DNA of 64,000 bases from Paenibacillus bovis (GCA_007679095.1 VEFU01000006.1:59540-123539); one strand, 5' to 3'; numbered from the stretch's first letter, positions 22,801 to 32,219 are shown. Translations and numbers: made by a program. Notes: generated by a model not told the origin, from the sequence alone.

Positions 22801-22954
22801 TTGCGAAACTAATTCCATCAAATATCGTTGTCTTTCCAGAGCCTGTTTTCCCTGAGATAACAAACATCGTCCTATTTCCTAGTTTCGTAAAATCAATCAA
22901 TTGTTCTCCTGCATATGGACCAAAAGCTTGCATCCTTAACATTAATGGCCTCAT
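19817..22954 (-). CDS. sbcC: SbcC, ATPase subunit of the SbcCD nuclease
   Basis: SMC-like ATPase (Rad50 homologue) that drives the SbcD nuclease to cut DNA hairpins and protein-blocked ends. It has 1045 residues: Walker A GKTGSGKTTIFDG near residue 35, long coiled coils, the zinc hook CPVCGSTDHP in the middle, then the ABC signature LSGGESFKAALSLALGLSD and Walker B ETMFIDEGFGTLD. It overlaps sbcD by 4 bp, so the two are coupled. Confidence 0.96.
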   Translation of the reverse strand: MRPLMLRMQAFGPYAGEQLIDFTKLGNRTMFVISGKTGSGKTTIFDGISFAIYGKASGDDRASSDLRSQFAQDEVLTEVSLQFSLKGKIYYIIRSPQQEKKKTRGEGYTVINAKAELYEINDNGEQQLLAANVRDTDEKIKEIIGLDANQFKQILMIPQGEFRKLLTSDSREKEVILQRLFHTELYKKIEEKLKENANVLKRQVDSGGKERERLLKGIVFEENEELENALLEESLNDTYILELLSEQLEKMYKQSNQLTIKIEQEKLKRDEAKRQVDAAEDLLKQFRVLEELKSKKIILMNRQQEIDKYSLDIERAQKANKLQNQEELCHRIKKELDGYKKMLEKEDTALKNMEHQWKIARENLLKEEQQIQVRDELKSELLKLQSLQDDVYSFATRHNELRKIEVEWNKCQHSIETEKIKNEKNQKELNEKRTKLESLKELKISTFELENQATTMENIIKSLNSLLEITEKSSRLETKVKELSMELSGIKSALTDAQATLDDIEDRWLKGQAGHLAASLSEGIPCPVCGSTDHPKIAELESDFPNQEDVKAAKRRVDELQKQQTSLESVLVKYNTEYEMTIENRNELQQIILTSIPSFKLEDTKNHQYYYNDKIKKLRFELSNFQNDLKQIPLMEKAVQELESNVTNQTANMDKLVELERNLSISFTQASATVQKLSEMIPEDIREKDNYDRKVEKLQKKLTLMDQRLEQARNTYTNLNEALAHLKGTVENITANVKNATEKLTSERNVFLEMLENEQFESYTDYHEAKKSSNEIELLHQKIRSHHEELRSVRDRITDYETNLKGKQSPKLEVLTQNLHVVEQRLKELEEQHSRIYWNIKKNEDVQIQVNKINDEIKQLENQYNTIGHLADITKGQNELRISFERFVLGSFLDDILRAANIRLLKMTSGRFELIRNESRSKGNVQSGLELLVFDQYTGQERHVKTLSGGESFKAALSLALGLSDVVQENAGGVSLETMFIDEGFGTLDPESLDNAIEALMDIQSSGRLVGIISHVPELKERIDARLEVSASHEGSKADFYFIGN

Positions 22955-24096
22955 ACGTGCTCAACCTCTCTTCGCAGCTCATCCACTATTTTTGAAATCA
23001 ATTCCTTCTTTTCTTCAGTAAATTCACTTGATGTCATTTGCTGGTAAAAATCAGTAAACAGTTCAATTTCTGATTTTTGTTTATGATTACCTACTTCATA
23101 AGTCTGTTTGTGTTTAGCATCATATTGATCAATTCTTTTCACAAGATGAAGTATGTTAGGATATACTTTTCTCAGTTTATTTATCGGATCTAAAATAGCA
23201 CCTTCATCTAATAATGTGACTTTTAAATAATCGTCTACTTTTTGTTTTTGATAAAATGCAGGATCTAACAATTCATCTATATATCCACTTATTTCACGCA
23301 TATCTTTATCTGGCATTAAACTTTTTCTTTCGATATGAAAAGAACCATTTTCGTCGATTTCAACTATGGAAACACTTTTCTTTTGTTTTACTTCAGAAAA
23401 AGAATACTTTAATAAGGAGCCTGAATAATACACTGTTTCATGCTTAATTGCGTCTGGACTATGGAGATGACCTAATGCAGTATAAGCAAATGGGGAGAAA
23501 GTTTCTGCAGATACACATCCTGACCCGCCTACAGATAACGTACGTTCTGATTCACTTGTTAAACCACCTAATACAAAAGCATGGCCAACAAAAACATTCG
23601 GTTCGCGATATGCTATCGTTGTTTCGATTTCATTAACAATTCTACGCATCGCGTCATCATGGGAGTGGATGGAAGAATCATCAAAATAATGTCTTACGAT
23701 TCCCGGCTCAGTGTAAGGTACTAAATAAAAATTAACTCCATTGATATGAATCGGTTTAAAGCTGTCTTGGATTTTTCCATGTATGAACATTTTACTGTGG
23801 CGATACCAAGAAGAACCAAATGATAAACGCTCCGCACTATCATGATTACCTGATATCGATAAAATAGGAGTTTGTAAGTCTATGTTTATTTTAAATAACG
23901 TATTTTCTAAAAGTTCAATTGCTTCTGTAGGAGGAACAGAGCGGTCATACAAATCACCTGCAATGACTACAGCATCTGGCTTTTCATCTGCAACTAATTG
24001 TATAAACTGATTTAGAATCGTTCTTTGTTCATCTGTCATATATACACCATGGACTAGTTTTCCAAGATGCCAATCTGCAGTATGGATAAATTTCAC
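22951..24096 (-). CDS. sbcD: SbcD, nuclease subunit of the SbcCD complex
   Basis: Mre11-type metallophosphoesterase of 381 residues. Metal-binding motifs are FIHTADWHLGK, VIAGDLYDRS, ISGNHDSAERL, VGHAFVLGG and ALGHLHSPD. Together with SbcC it processes hairpins and double-strand ends. First gene of the sbcD-sbcC pair. Confidence 0.96.
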   Translation of the reverse strand: MKFIHTADWHLGKLVHGVYMTDEQRTILNQFIQLVADEKPDAVVIAGDLYDRSVPPTEAIELLENTLFKINIDLQTPILSISGNHDSAERLSFGSSWYRHSKMFIHGKIQDSFKPIHINGVNFYLVPYTEPGIVRHYFDDSSIHSHDDAMRRIVNEIETTIAYREPNVFVGHAFVLGGLTSESERTLSVGGSGCVSAETFSPFAYTALGHLHSPDAIKHETVYYSGSLLKYSFSEVKQKKSVSIVEIDENGSFHIERKSLMPDKDMREISGYIDELLDPAFYQKQKVDDYLKVTLLDEGAILDPINKLRKVYPNILHLVKRIDQYDAKHKQTYEVGNHKQKSEIELFTDFYQQMTSSEFTEEKKELISKIVDELRREVEHV

Positions 24097-24155
24097 TCTT
24101 CATCACCTCATTTAAGTCTTTTCTACTATTATAGCAAACAGCTAGACAAGTAAAT

Positions 24156-24181
24156 AGCCAACTATTTAACATAGTTGGCTC
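24156..24181 (-). terminator. Hairpin between yvrJ-like gene and sbcD
   Basis: AGCCAACTAT / ATAGTTGGCT with a 6-nt loop, just after the yvrJ-like stop. On the minus strand it is followed by ATTTACTTGTC, so the T-tract is weak. Confidence 0.55.
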
Positions 24182-24192
24182 CTCTTTCCAGG

Positions 24193-24351
24193 TTATAGAC
24201 GTTGCATTTTCTCAGGTAGACTTTGAATAGATTGAATAACAGACTCTAATTTCGCTTCAATTCGATACAAAAGATAAAATGTCACGATAATTGGAAAACC
24301 TACTTCACTAATAAAGGGTAATACCTGATCGATGATTATCATCTCCTTCAT
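24193..24351 (-). CDS. YvrJ family protein, 52 residues
   Basis: A short gene. The protein reads VLPFISEVGFPIIVTFYLLYRIEAKLES and ends in QSLPEKMQRL, the recognisable YvrJ-family pattern: one membrane segment and an amphipathic tail. Two ATGs are possible (24351 and 24342); AAGGAG lies between them, so the ribosome site fits neither perfectly. It sits behind the DUF1659 and DUF2922 genes, a common grouping in Bacillaceae. Function unknown. Confidence 0.75.
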   Translation of the reverse strand: MKEMIIIDQVLPFISEVGFPIIVTFYLLYRIEAKLESVIQSIQSLPEKMQRL

Positions 24352-24362
24352 CTTGAAATAAA

Positions 24363-24403
24363 AGGAGCTGTCCTAAGAAGTATCATTGTACTTGGACAGC
24401 TCC
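24363..24403 (-). terminator. Terminator after the DUF2922 gene
   Basis: AGGAGCTGTCC pairs with GGACAGCTCCT, with an inner AAGTA/TACTT stem. The minus-strand exit is TTTTATTTC. Confidence 0.8.
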
Positions 24404-24410
24404 TCGTTTA

Positions 24411-24629
24411 TTATAATATCTCGTATTCCGTTACGTTTCGTTCCACGAGACGCGCACCTTTTATTTCACTATAAGAGTTACCGTCACTATCGATAAACAC
24501 ATTTGACTCAATGATAGATTGCATTGCTGATTTTACCGCTTCTGTGTCAATCGGTTCTTGTGGATCGTCTACTGTAATTCTTGTAGTTTTTCCTAAATCA
24601 GTAAGGAAAATTAATTCTAATACTTTCAT
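24411..24629 (-). CDS. DUF2922 family protein
   Basis: A 72-residue soluble protein beginning MKVLELIFLTDLGKTTRITVDDP and containing AVKSAMQSII and GARLVER, matching DUF2922. Function unknown. It is 33 bp downstream of the DUF1659 gene in the same direction and is followed by a terminator and the YvrJ-family gene. Confidence 0.78.
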   Translation of the reverse strand: MKVLELIFLTDLGKTTRITVDDPQEPIDTEAVKSAMQSIIESNVFIDSDGNSYSEIKGARLVERNVTEYEIL

Positions 24630-24662
24630 ATTGCCACCTCCTTTCTATTACATAACATGGGG

Positions 24663-24881
24663 TTATTCATCAATATTTAGTGTGTCATTACGCTCAATCT
24701 CCCATATCGCCTCTGCTTTCAAGCTACCAATTGCTTGAGCTGCTTGATATAGCTGATCAGCATCTGCTTCTTGGCGAATATTATTGTATGTCTTACTCTT
24801 ATACACAGGCTTGTTGTCTTCATCAAAACCATAATCAAAAATCAACCTTAATCTTGATGCTTTTAATACTGCATTTGCCAT
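24663..24881 (-). CDS. DUF1659 family protein
   Basis: A 72-residue soluble protein, MANAVLKASRLRLIFDYG, with KPVYKSKTYNNIRQEADADQLYQAAQAI, the typical DUF1659 pattern. Function unknown. The ATG at 24881 follows GAGGGGGTGA; the longer frame starts with GTG inside that ribosome site. First gene of the DUF1659-DUF2922(-YvrJ) cluster. Confidence 0.78.
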   Translation of the reverse strand: MANAVLKASRLRLIFDYGFDEDNKPVYKSKTYNNIRQEADADQLYQAAQAIGSLKAEAIWEIERNDTLNIDE

Positions 24882-25002
24882 GCTGTTCACCCCCTCTCAC
24901 TGTTTATATAGAAATGAACTACGATAAAAGACACCCTAAAATATAAAAGATGTCATATTTATGAAAACTAGCGTTATTACTAATACGTTTATCCTTGTTT
25001 AC

Positions 25003-25032
25003 TTGTCATTCCGATTTTGTATTGGCTATAAT
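25003..25032 (+). promoter_or_regulatory. Predicted yneK promoter
   Basis: TTGTCA (25003-25008), an 18-bp spacer and a perfect TATAAT (25027-25032). It lies inside the longest yneK frame and therefore supports the shorter start at 25069. Confidence 0.6.
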
Positions 25033-25068
25033 AAAAGGGACTGGTTTGGGTTAAGAGAGGTGAAAGTA

Positions 25069-25503
25069 ATGCAACTTGATGGTTGGTTTTTATGGTTTAT
25101 TTTGTTTTGGACAGTCGTATTAATAACATTTTTTGCCATTGGTGGCTTCTTTATGTTTCGAAAGTTTTTAAAACGTCTACCTAAAGCAGATGGAAAATCC
25201 GATATGGATTGGGAAGAATATTATGTTAGTAAAACTAGTAAGCTTTGGAATGATGAGGAGAAAGAATTACTAGATGAACTTGTCAGTCCTGTACCAGAGC
25301 TATTTCGAGATATTGCTAGGCAAAAAATTGCTGGTAAAATTGGTGAATTAGCTTTAAATGAAAAGTTAAAGAGGATTGATACTGACGTGATAATTAGAGG
25401 GTACATAATCGCAACACCGAAACGTGATCATAAATTTTTACGAAAAAAATTAGATGAATTAAAAATAGATGTTTCGCCTTACGAACATTTATTTGAACAA
25501 TAA
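25069..25503 (+). CDS. yneK: YneK-like DUF2621 membrane protein
   Basis: A 144-residue protein with one N-terminal membrane segment (WFLWFILFWTVVLITFFAIGGFFMF) and a charged cytoplasmic domain containing DMDWEEYYVSKTSKLW and ELVSPVPELFRDIARQKIAGKIGE, which I recognise as DUF2621/YneK. Function unknown. The start is set by GAGGTGA 6 bp upstream and by the promoter just before it. Next to ccdA, as in B. subtilis, but convergent here. Confidence 0.82.
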   Translation: MQLDGWFLWFILFWTVVLITFFAIGGFFMFRKFLKRLPKADGKSDMDWEEYYVSKTSKLWNDEEKELLDELVSPVPELFRDIARQKIAGKIGELALNEKLKRIDTDVIIRGYIIATPKRDHKFLRKKLDELKIDVSPYEHLFEQ

Positions 25504-25538
25504 AAAATGCAGCTCTTTTATTGAGCTGCATTTTTCTT
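25504..25538. terminator. Bidirectional terminator between yneK and ccdA
   Basis: A near-perfect stem AAAAATGCAGCTC / GAGCTGCATTTTT with a 7-nt loop, with A and T runs on both sides, between convergent genes. Confidence 0.88.
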
Positions 25539-25541
25539 TCC

Positions 25542-26270
25542 TTAGAAACCAGTAAAATCACCGAAGAACAACGAGAAGAAACTAATGATTAATGTTAAAC
25601 CATCAAAAAATAATATAATACCAACAATGATCATGATGATTCCGCCAATTTTCATGATCTTCACATTGTGTTTGCGAATCCAATTCATTCTGCCAATAAA
25701 GAAAGATAAAATAAAGAATGGTATCGCAAATCCTAATGTGTACGCAATCATATAGAACATTCCCGAACCAGGATTAGTTGCTGCAAGACTTAATACAACC
25801 ATTAAAATAGGACCTGTACAAGGCGTCCAGCCGGCAGCAAATGCCATTCCTATTAATGATGTACCAATATATCCAGCAGGACGATTCTTAAATTCAAAGC
25901 GACGATCCTTCATTAGAAATTCTGGAGATAAAACACCGGCTATTATTAAACCAAATAAAACAATAAAAATGGCCCCTATTCGCCTAATCAAGTCTTGATA
26001 GTCTTGAAAAACAGTTCCGATAAAGGAAGAACCAAATCCTAAAGCTATAAATATAACCGAAAACCCTAGTAAGAAAAAGAGCGTATGTAACATACTTCGT
26101 TTTCTAAACATCGCATTTTCATTTTTCAAGTCACTTACAGACATACCAGTTATATAAGATAAGAACGCTGGGTATAAAGGTAAGCAGCAAGGTGAAATAA
26201 AACTTAAAAAGCCTGCACCAAAAGCAATAAATATATTTATATTTTCAGCCAAATAAAATGACACCTCCAA
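25542..26270 (-). CDS. ccdA: Cytochrome c biogenesis protein CcdA
   Basis: A 242-residue membrane protein with six hydrophobic segments that passes reducing power from thioredoxin across the membrane to extracytoplasmic thiol-disulfide proteins used in cytochrome c and spore development. The redox cysteines sit in [14 protein letters not shown] near residue 28 and [10 protein letters not shown] in the middle. Downstream of yneF as in the B. subtilis order. Confidence 0.93.
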   Translation of the reverse strand: MEVSFYLAENINIFIAFGAGFLSFISPCCLPLYPAFLSYITGMSVSDLKNENAMFRKRSMLHTLFFLLGFSVIFIALGFGSSFIGTVFQDYQDLIRRIGAIFIVLFGLIIAGVLSPEFLMKDRRFEFKNRPAGYIGTSLIGMAFAAGWTPCTGPILMVVLSLAATNPGSGMFYMIAYTLGFAIPFFILSFFIGRMNWIRKHNVKIMKIGGIIMIIVGIILFFDGLTLIISFFSLFFGDFTGF

Positions 26271-26433
26271 AACTTATATCACCATTCTACCAAATTTCAC
26301 ACAAGTTAGTGTGAACCTTGTGTGAAAGCTATTTCCATAAAAAAAGGTTCCAATGGATACCCAGCCATTATAGACTCATTAGATTTTTCATTGACCATAA
26401 AAAAACCTCTATCATTTCATTCTTTAATAGAAA

Positions 26434-26623
26434 GACTCTGTTAAAGTTCATTGTTGTTAACAACTTAGTTGATTGTAGCGGATGTACACGAGACTCCAGC
26501 GGGAACAGCACGAGCCGAAGATCCACTTGGCAAAGCGGTTTTTCTTTGCCAAGTTAGCTGAGGCTGTGCCCGCGGAAAGCGAGTGTACAGGAGCGAAAAT
26601 CAACAACAGCGTTTAACAGAGCT
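26434..26623 (+). mobile_element. 190-bp MITE-like repeat, copy 1
   Basis: It runs from GACTCTGTTAAAG to TTTAACAGAGCT, with terminal inverted repeats CTCTGTTAAA / TTTAACAGAG. The interior has a strong stem (CTTGGCAAAG / CTTTGCCAAG) and longer imperfect complementarity between its halves, so the whole element can fold into one hairpin. It is about 97 percent identical by eye to copy 2 at 27584. There is no coding capacity. The last bases supply the stop codon of the neighbouring minus-strand gene. Confidence 0.8.
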
Positions 26624-27209
26624 AATAAAAAAAATCATAACCTTTATATCTTTCACGGTATGGGTTACCAGTACTAATTGTTAGTTCAGTATAACCTACG
26701 TCCAATTCATTGCCAGTATACTTAACTAGGTGTAAAACAAAGGTTCCAATTTCAGCATCACCATATAATTCTTGATTATTAATTAACTTTGCTAACTGGA
26801 CACTTTTATATTCAATAATAGTTTCCGTATAATCTTCATTTATAATAAAATCATTCTGGCGTTTTTTTACAGCATCTGGTGGTATTAAAGTGTTCCCTAA
26901 TTCTAACACTTCATCTAGCGTTCTAAATGGATTGTCAGTGGACTCAAAATTGATGGAAAGATGTGCAACGAGCTCCTCATTTGTAGAAGTTATTGGAGTA
27001 GACACAAAGATGTGCTCAGCCTCAAAAAAATAACCTCCTGATATATATTTGGCATTTCCATATTTTTCTTTTAAATCTCCTAGTGAACTACCAAGACCAA
27101 CAATATTGTTTATTCTTTCTACTTCTTTTTCGTGTTCTTTATATATAACAAAGATTATAATGAATACTAATAACAAAATAATACCTGTGATTTGAAAAGA
27201 CTTCTTCAC
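26622..27209 (-). CDS. Membrane-anchored protein of unknown function, 195 residues
   Basis: An N-terminal membrane segment (ITGIILLLVFIIIFVIY) is followed by a charged extracellular domain of about 165 residues with no motif I recognise (VGLGSSLGDLKEKYGNAKYIS, then TNEELVAHLSINF). It lies between two direct copies of a 190-bp repeat. Its stop codon TAG is formed by the end of repeat copy 1, so the original C-terminus may have been longer. It is preceded by no obvious operon partner. Confidence 0.7.
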   Translation of the reverse strand: MKKSFQITGIILLLVFIIIFVIYKEHEKEVERINNIVGLGSSLGDLKEKYGNAKYISGGYFFEAEHIFVSTPITSTNEELVAHLSINFESTDNPFRTLDEVLELGNTLIPPDAVKKRQNDFIINEDYTETIIEYKSVQLAKLINNQELYGDAEIGTFVLHLVKYTGNELDVGYTELTISTGNPYRERYKGYDFFY

Positions 27210-27445
27210 ATTTTATCACTTCCTTATGTACAATAATTTCATTCATTAATATTTATAAGTGGAAATTAAATTCTGTCATAGCACTCTATTATCCTTTGAT
27301 TTATCTCATTGAAATTACTAGTAGTAAACTACCGTCATTTTTCTATAACTTAAGTATATTTTACCACTAATAATTAATTCGTAATAGTCGAAATGGAAGT
27401 TATTTTCAGATAAATTAAATGTGCAACAAACACAATGACATAATA

Positions 27446-27488
27446 AAAACCACCTTTCCTGATAAACTTTCATCAGATAAAGTGGTTT
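27446..27488. terminator. Orphan terminator-like hairpin
   Basis: AAACCACCTT pairs with AAAGTGGTTT, with an inner GATAAA/CATCAGAT region. No gene ends next to it; it lies in the 600-bp gap between the unknown membrane-anchored gene and yneF, which otherwise holds only repeat copy 2. It may be left from a lost gene. Confidence 0.4.
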
Positions 27489-27583
27489 AGTTACAAAAAT
27501 ACGAAAGATAAGCTAAATTGAAAACTACCTTTCATAAAGAATTTACCCATGGGGGCTATATTCATAAGGACAGTTTAAAATAT

Positions 27584-27772
27584 GGCTCTGTTAAAGTTCT
27601 TTGTTGTTAACAACTTAGTTGATTGTAGCGGATGTACACGAGACTCCTGCGGGAACAGCACGAGCCGAAGATCCACTTGGCAAAGTGGTTTTCTTTGCCA
27701 AGTTAGCTGAGGCCGTGCCCGCGGAAAGCGAGTGTACAGGAGCGAAAATCAACAACAGAGTTTAACAGAGCT
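27584..27772 (+). mobile_element. 190-bp MITE-like repeat, copy 2
   Basis: GGCTCTGTTAAAG to TTTAACAGAGCT, in the same orientation as copy 1. It differs from copy 1 at only about half a dozen positions, including one base in the loop T-run. The same terminal inverted repeats and internal palindrome are present. It occupies the gap upstream of the unknown gene and downstream of yneF. Confidence 0.8.
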
Positions 27773-27816
27773 AAAAAAATAAAATAGTTCAGATTAGCTT
27801 GTAAAGCTACATTTCA

Positions 27817-28032
27817 TTATTTCATTTGTTTATTCATTGCTTGCATCATTTGATTGATTTTCTTTTGTGATGGCTTCATACCCATTTGCATCATCATCAT
27901 TTTCAGCATTTGTTCATTAATAGGTGGATTCTTTTTTAAATATGTCATCATATATTTACGGGCAATAAAGAACCCGAGGGCTACACCAGCTACAAGAGCT
28001 AAAATGCCGGTTAAAAGATACCAATACCACAT
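27817..28032 (-). CDS. yneF: YneF family (UPF0154) small membrane protein
   Basis: A 71-residue protein with one N-terminal membrane segment ([25 protein letters not shown]) and a tail containing [31 protein letters not shown], which is diagnostic of YneF. Function unknown. It follows sirA, matching the B. subtilis tkt-sirA-yneF order. Confidence 0.93.
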   Translation of the reverse strand: MWYWYLLTGILALVAGVALGFFIARKYMMTYLKKNPPINEQMLKMMMMQMGMKPSQKKINQMMQAMNKQMK

Positions 28033-28109
28033 ACGTTTTCCTCCTTCAAGTTGTCTACACCTCAGTTTACTAAATCCACAACTAATTTACAATAATCGAC
28101 AACGATAAT

Positions 28110-28550
28110 TCAAACGAATTTCCTCTCTTTTATTGGTTTTACCCAACCATATTGATTATGTTCCATATCCATTGCTAGAAAACGGCCATCAAATTTGCGC
28201 AATGCTTCAAAAAAAGCAGATTCTGCGGTATAACCTCCCCATGCTTTTAATTGCAGACTTCTTTCTCCTACAGTTAATTCCGCACCTTCTTCATCACTAT
28301 TTGTTCTAACACAGTATACTTTTCCTTTAATATAAAATTCTTTTCTTTGAACGAAGTGTGATAAATGTTTATGCAATTCCAAATATGGGAGGGGTTTTGT
28401 TATGTATTGAATTTGTTTTTGAACAACAGTTTGTAATGCCCCTTTTTCTTTTGACTGAGCAATAAAAAGTTCTACAAATTTATTTTCTCGACCATAAAAG
28501 TATTCAGCAAATTCATCTTCTATTAAATAAATAAGATAGACTCTCATCAT
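28110..28550 (-). CDS. sirA: SirA, sporulation inhibitor of replication
   Basis: A 146-residue protein that in B. subtilis (YneE) binds DnaA domain I and blocks new rounds of replication at sporulation onset. Shared features are YLIEDEFAEYFYGRE near the N-terminus, KQIQYITKPLP in the middle and the C-terminal GWVKPIKERKFV. The syntenic position between tkt and yneF supports the call. No convincing Spo0A box was seen upstream. Confidence 0.9.
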   Translation of the reverse strand: MMRVYLIYLIEDEFAEYFYGRENKFVELFIAQSKEKGALQTVVQKQIQYITKPLPYLELHKHLSHFVQRKEFYIKGKVYCVRTNSDEEGAELTVGERSLQLKAWGGYTAESAFFEALRKFDGRFLAMDMEHNQYGWVKPIKERKFV

Positions 28551-28676
28551 AGATTATCACTCCTCTGTCATCTTTACTATCATTGTAGACGAGGTTCGTT
28601 GAAAATAATGTCTAATAGTGTACTTATTGATAATTATTCTTTAAAAATGTTTTATTTCCTGCAAAAAACAAAAAAA

Positions 28677-28699
28677 AGAGAGGAAAATATCCTCTCTTC
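28677..28699 (-). terminator. Terminator of tkt
   Basis: A perfect AGAGAGGA / TCCTCTCT stem with a short AT loop, followed on the minus strand by TTTTTTTTGTTTT, 12 bp after the tkt stop. Confidence 0.85.
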
Positions 28700-28711
28700 A
28701 TGTTTATATTA

Positions 28712-30718
28712 TTATTTTTGAACTAATGTAGTAACTTTCTCCACTACATTACTTACGGAGAATCCATATTCAGGTAAAATAACTTTTTCCGGAGCAGATG
28801 CACCAAAGCGATCAATTGCAATAACATCGCCTTCATCGCCAATGTATTTATGCCAGCCAAAAGAAGCTCCCATTTCAATAGCTAGACGTTTTTTCACAGT
28901 TGGTGAAAGTACAGAATCCTTGTACTCTTTTGATTGTGCATCAAAGCGATCCCAAGATGGCATACTTACAACGGATACATTAATCCCTTTGCTTGCAAGC
29001 TCTTTTTGCGCTTCAACAGCTAGGCTAACTTCAGAACCAGTTGCTAGTAACAGTGCATCTACATTGTTTCCAGATGCAGGTGATACAACATATGCTCCTT
29101 TTTCTACACCTTCATATGCTTTTTCAGCAGTTCCTGGTAAGGTAGGTAGATTTTGACGTGTTAATACAAGAGCAGTTGGTTTATTTTTTGATTGAACTGC
29201 TAGACGCCATGCTGCTGCTGTTTCGTTCGCATCACCTGGTCGGATAATGGAAAGTCCTGGCATAGCACGTAGAGATGCAAGTTGCTCTACAGGTTCATGT
29301 GTTGGACCATCTTCCCCTACTGCAATACTATCATGTGTAAATACGTATGTTACTGGTAATCCCATTAGTGCAGCAAGACGGATTGCAGGACGTAAATAAT
29401 CAGAGAATACGAAGAAAGTACCTCCAAATACTTTAACTCCACCATGCAATGCCATACCATTCATCGCAGCACCCATACCAAATTCTCTTACACCAAACCA
29501 AATATTTCTTCCAGCATAGTTTTCTGCACTAAAATCTGATTCGCCATTAATTGCAGTTTTATTTGATCCTGCAAGGTCAGCAGCTCCACCTATTAACGAT
29601 GGAAGATTTTTACTAATTGCATTTAAAACTTCACCACTTGAAGCTCTTGTTGCTAAGCTCTTGCCTTCCTCGTAAACAGGAACAGCTTGATCCCAACCTT
29701 CTGGTAGTTCACCAGAAACGGCTACTTCAAATTGTGCTGCTAGTTCAGGATTTTCTTTCTTGTAATTTTCAAAAAGTTGATCCCATTCATTTTCTTTTGC
29801 TTTTCCGTGTTGAACAACTTTATTTTCAAAAATTTCATATACCTCAGAAGGTACATGGAAATCTTCTTCAAATGTCCATTTATAATATTCTTTTGTAAGC
29901 TTCATTTCATCTTCACCAAGTGGTGCACCATGAACATCAGCTTTACCTGACTTGTTTGGAGAACCATAACCAATTACAGTTTTTACTTCAATCATTGTTG
30001 GTTTAGATGTTTCCGCTTTCGCAGATTCAATTGCTTTAGCAATTTCTTCAAAGTTATTTCCATCTTCGACACGGATATAATGCCATCCATATGATTTAAA
30101 ACGATCAGCAACACTTTCAGAGAATGATTTATCTAATTCTCCATCAAGTGTAATGTCATTAGAATCATATAGTACAACTAGTTTACCTAATTGTAGGTGC
30201 CCTGCTAATGAAGCTGCTTCTGAAGCAACACCTTCCATTAAGTCGCCATCTCCACATAGAGCATATGTATAATGGTCTACTAAGTTATAGCCATCTTTAT
30301 TGTAAACAGATGCTAAATGACGTTCAGCCATTGCCATCCCAACAGCCATCCCAATACCTTGTCCTAATGGACCAGTTGTCGCCTCAACACCAGGTGTATG
30401 GCCATACTCAGGATGTCCAGGAGTTTTACTTCCCCATTGACGGAAGTTTTTAATCTCTTCCATGTCTAAACCATAACCAGATAAATGAAGCAAGCTATAT
30501 AGTAGCATTGATCCATGACCAGCAGAAAGAACAAATCTATCACGGTTAAACCAATTTGGGTTTTTTGGATTATGGTTCATAAAACGAGTCCATAATGTGT
30601 ATGCCATTGGTGCAGCACCCATTGGTAAACCAGGATGTCCTGAATTAGCCTTTTCAATTGCATCAATTGAAAGAGTTCTAATTGTGTTTACAGCTAATTG
30701 ATCAGTTTCATTAAACAT
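28712..30718 (-). CDS. tkt: Transketolase
   Basis: Thiamine-diphosphate enzyme of the pentose phosphate pathway, 668 residues. TPP-binding [13 protein letters not shown] lies near residue 155 and the central domain has the catalytic glutamate region [13 protein letters not shown]. The N-terminus [17 protein letters not shown] is typical. It lies between ynzC and sirA and ends in a strong terminator. Confidence 0.97.
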   Translation of the reverse strand: MFNETDQLAVNTIRTLSIDAIEKANSGHPGLPMGAAPMAYTLWTRFMNHNPKNPNWFNRDRFVLSAGHGSMLLYSLLHLSGYGLDMEEIKNFRQWGSKTPGHPEYGHTPGVEATTGPLGQGIGMAVGMAMAERHLASVYNKDGYNLVDHYTYALCGDGDLMEGVASEAASLAGHLQLGKLVVLYDSNDITLDGELDKSFSESVADRFKSYGWHYIRVEDGNNFEEIAKAIESAKAETSKPTMIEVKTVIGYGSPNKSGKADVHGAPLGEDEMKLTKEYYKWTFEEDFHVPSEVYEIFENKVVQHGKAKENEWDQLFENYKKENPELAAQFEVAVSGELPEGWDQAVPVYEEGKSLATRASSGEVLNAISKNLPSLIGGAADLAGSNKTAINGESDFSAENYAGRNIWFGVREFGMGAAMNGMALHGGVKVFGGTFFVFSDYLRPAIRLAALMGLPVTYVFTHDSIAVGEDGPTHEPVEQLASLRAMPGLSIIRPGDANETAAAWRLAVQSKNKPTALVLTRQNLPTLPGTAEKAYEGVEKGAYVVSPASGNNVDALLLATGSEVSLAVEAQKELASKGINVSVVSMPSWDRFDAQSKEYKDSVLSPTVKKRLAIEMGASFGWHKYIGDEGDVIAIDRFGASAPEKVILPEYGFSVSNVVEKVTTLVQK

Positions 30719-30853
30719 AACAACAACAACCTTTCTATAGTTTCCTCATTACTATCATAAGGATATTTTGTCGATTAGACAACTATTTTCCGTATTGAAA
30801 ATGAAAAAAGTTAGAAAATATATAATTTTGTTTAACATTTATTCATAATTTAA

Positions 30854-31087
30854 TTAATGAAGTTTCTTTTTAGCTTGAATATCTTTAACTTTCTGAGGTG
30901 TTACGTCTTCCCCAGTCTCATCAAAAATACGGACATTTTCTATTGTTTGCTTCATTGAAGACCGAAATGTCTGTAAATATTCCCCTCTTAATTTGGATTG
31001 TTCCTTCGCCTCCTCTTTTGTAAGGCTACCTTCTTTTGCCTTTTTTGCTAATTCATTTATTCTTTGTAATTTTTCTTTAGATAGCAT
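30854..31087 (-). CDS. ynzC: YnzC family (UPF0291/DUF896) protein
   Basis: A 77-residue helical protein, MLSKEKLQRINELAKKAKEGSLT followed by EQSKLRGEYLQTFR, the recognisable YnzC pattern. In B. subtilis ynzC is the third gene of the SOS-induced yneA-yneB-ynzC operon. Here a terminator hairpin separates it from yneB, so it may be read only partly from the SOS promoter. Function unknown. Confidence 0.92.
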   Translation of the reverse strand: MLSKEKLQRINELAKKAKEGSLTKEEAKEQSKLRGEYLQTFRSSMKQTIENVRIFDETGEDVTPQKVKDIQAKKKLH

Positions 31088-31155
31088 AGAAAGACTCCTT
31101 TAACGTTATTGCCTAACTGTTAGTTTGCACAAAAATATGGTACTAAAAAAAAGCA

Positions 31156-31173
31156 CAGATCACAACTGATCTG
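31156..31173 (-). terminator. Terminator between yneB and ynzC
   Basis: On the minus strand CAGATCA-GTTG-TGATCTG is followed by TGCTTTTTTTT. It is a short stem with a long T-tract, about 45 bp after the yneB stop. Confidence 0.65.
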
Positions 31174-31215
31174 AACTTTACATAGAATTGGGATATTTTT
31201 CAACCCCATATATCA

Positions 31216-31872
<657 letters not shown>

Positions 31873-31890
31873 TTATTATTTCACCTTCAT

Positions 31891-32205
31891 TTATTCATAA
31901 GCAATCTGAAATTCGTCATTGTTTTCAATTTGTAAACCAGGAATTGTTATTATATCACCAGTTTTAATAGACTTGTTATATATTTTATTCTCTTTTTCTA
32001 TTAATTGTACTACTTCATTTGTTGACATCCCTAATGAATCTGCATAGTTTTCAGCGATGGACCAAATAGAATCACCTTGCTCTACTTTTATACTAACATT
32101 CGTATTTTCCTTTTGTTCTGAACTAAATAGAATAAATAAGCCCATTAGAAAAGAAATGATAAAGAATAGGATAATATATGAGTTTTTTTTCAATAAAGTA
32201 ATCAT
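31891..32205 (-). CDS. yneA: YneA, SOS-induced cell division suppressor
   Basis: A 104-residue protein with a basic N-terminus, one membrane segment (SYIILFFIISFLMGLFILF) and an extracellular LysM domain (VEQGDSIWSIAENYAD to DIITIPG). YneA delays septation while DNA damage is repaired. It is divergent from lexA and has a consensus promoter with a LexA box in the spacer. Confidence 0.93.
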   Translation of the reverse strand: MITLLKKNSYIILFFIISFLMGLFILFSSEQKENTNVSIKVEQGDSIWSIAENYADSLGMSTNEVVQLIEKENKIYNKSIKTGDIITIPGLQIENNDEFQIAYE

Positions 32206-32219
32206 AAAATAACCTCTTT

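Noticed and set aside
28551..28620. Spo0A box upstream of sirA
   Set aside because: No TTTGTCRAA or TGTCGAA match; only weakly related AT-rich sequence.
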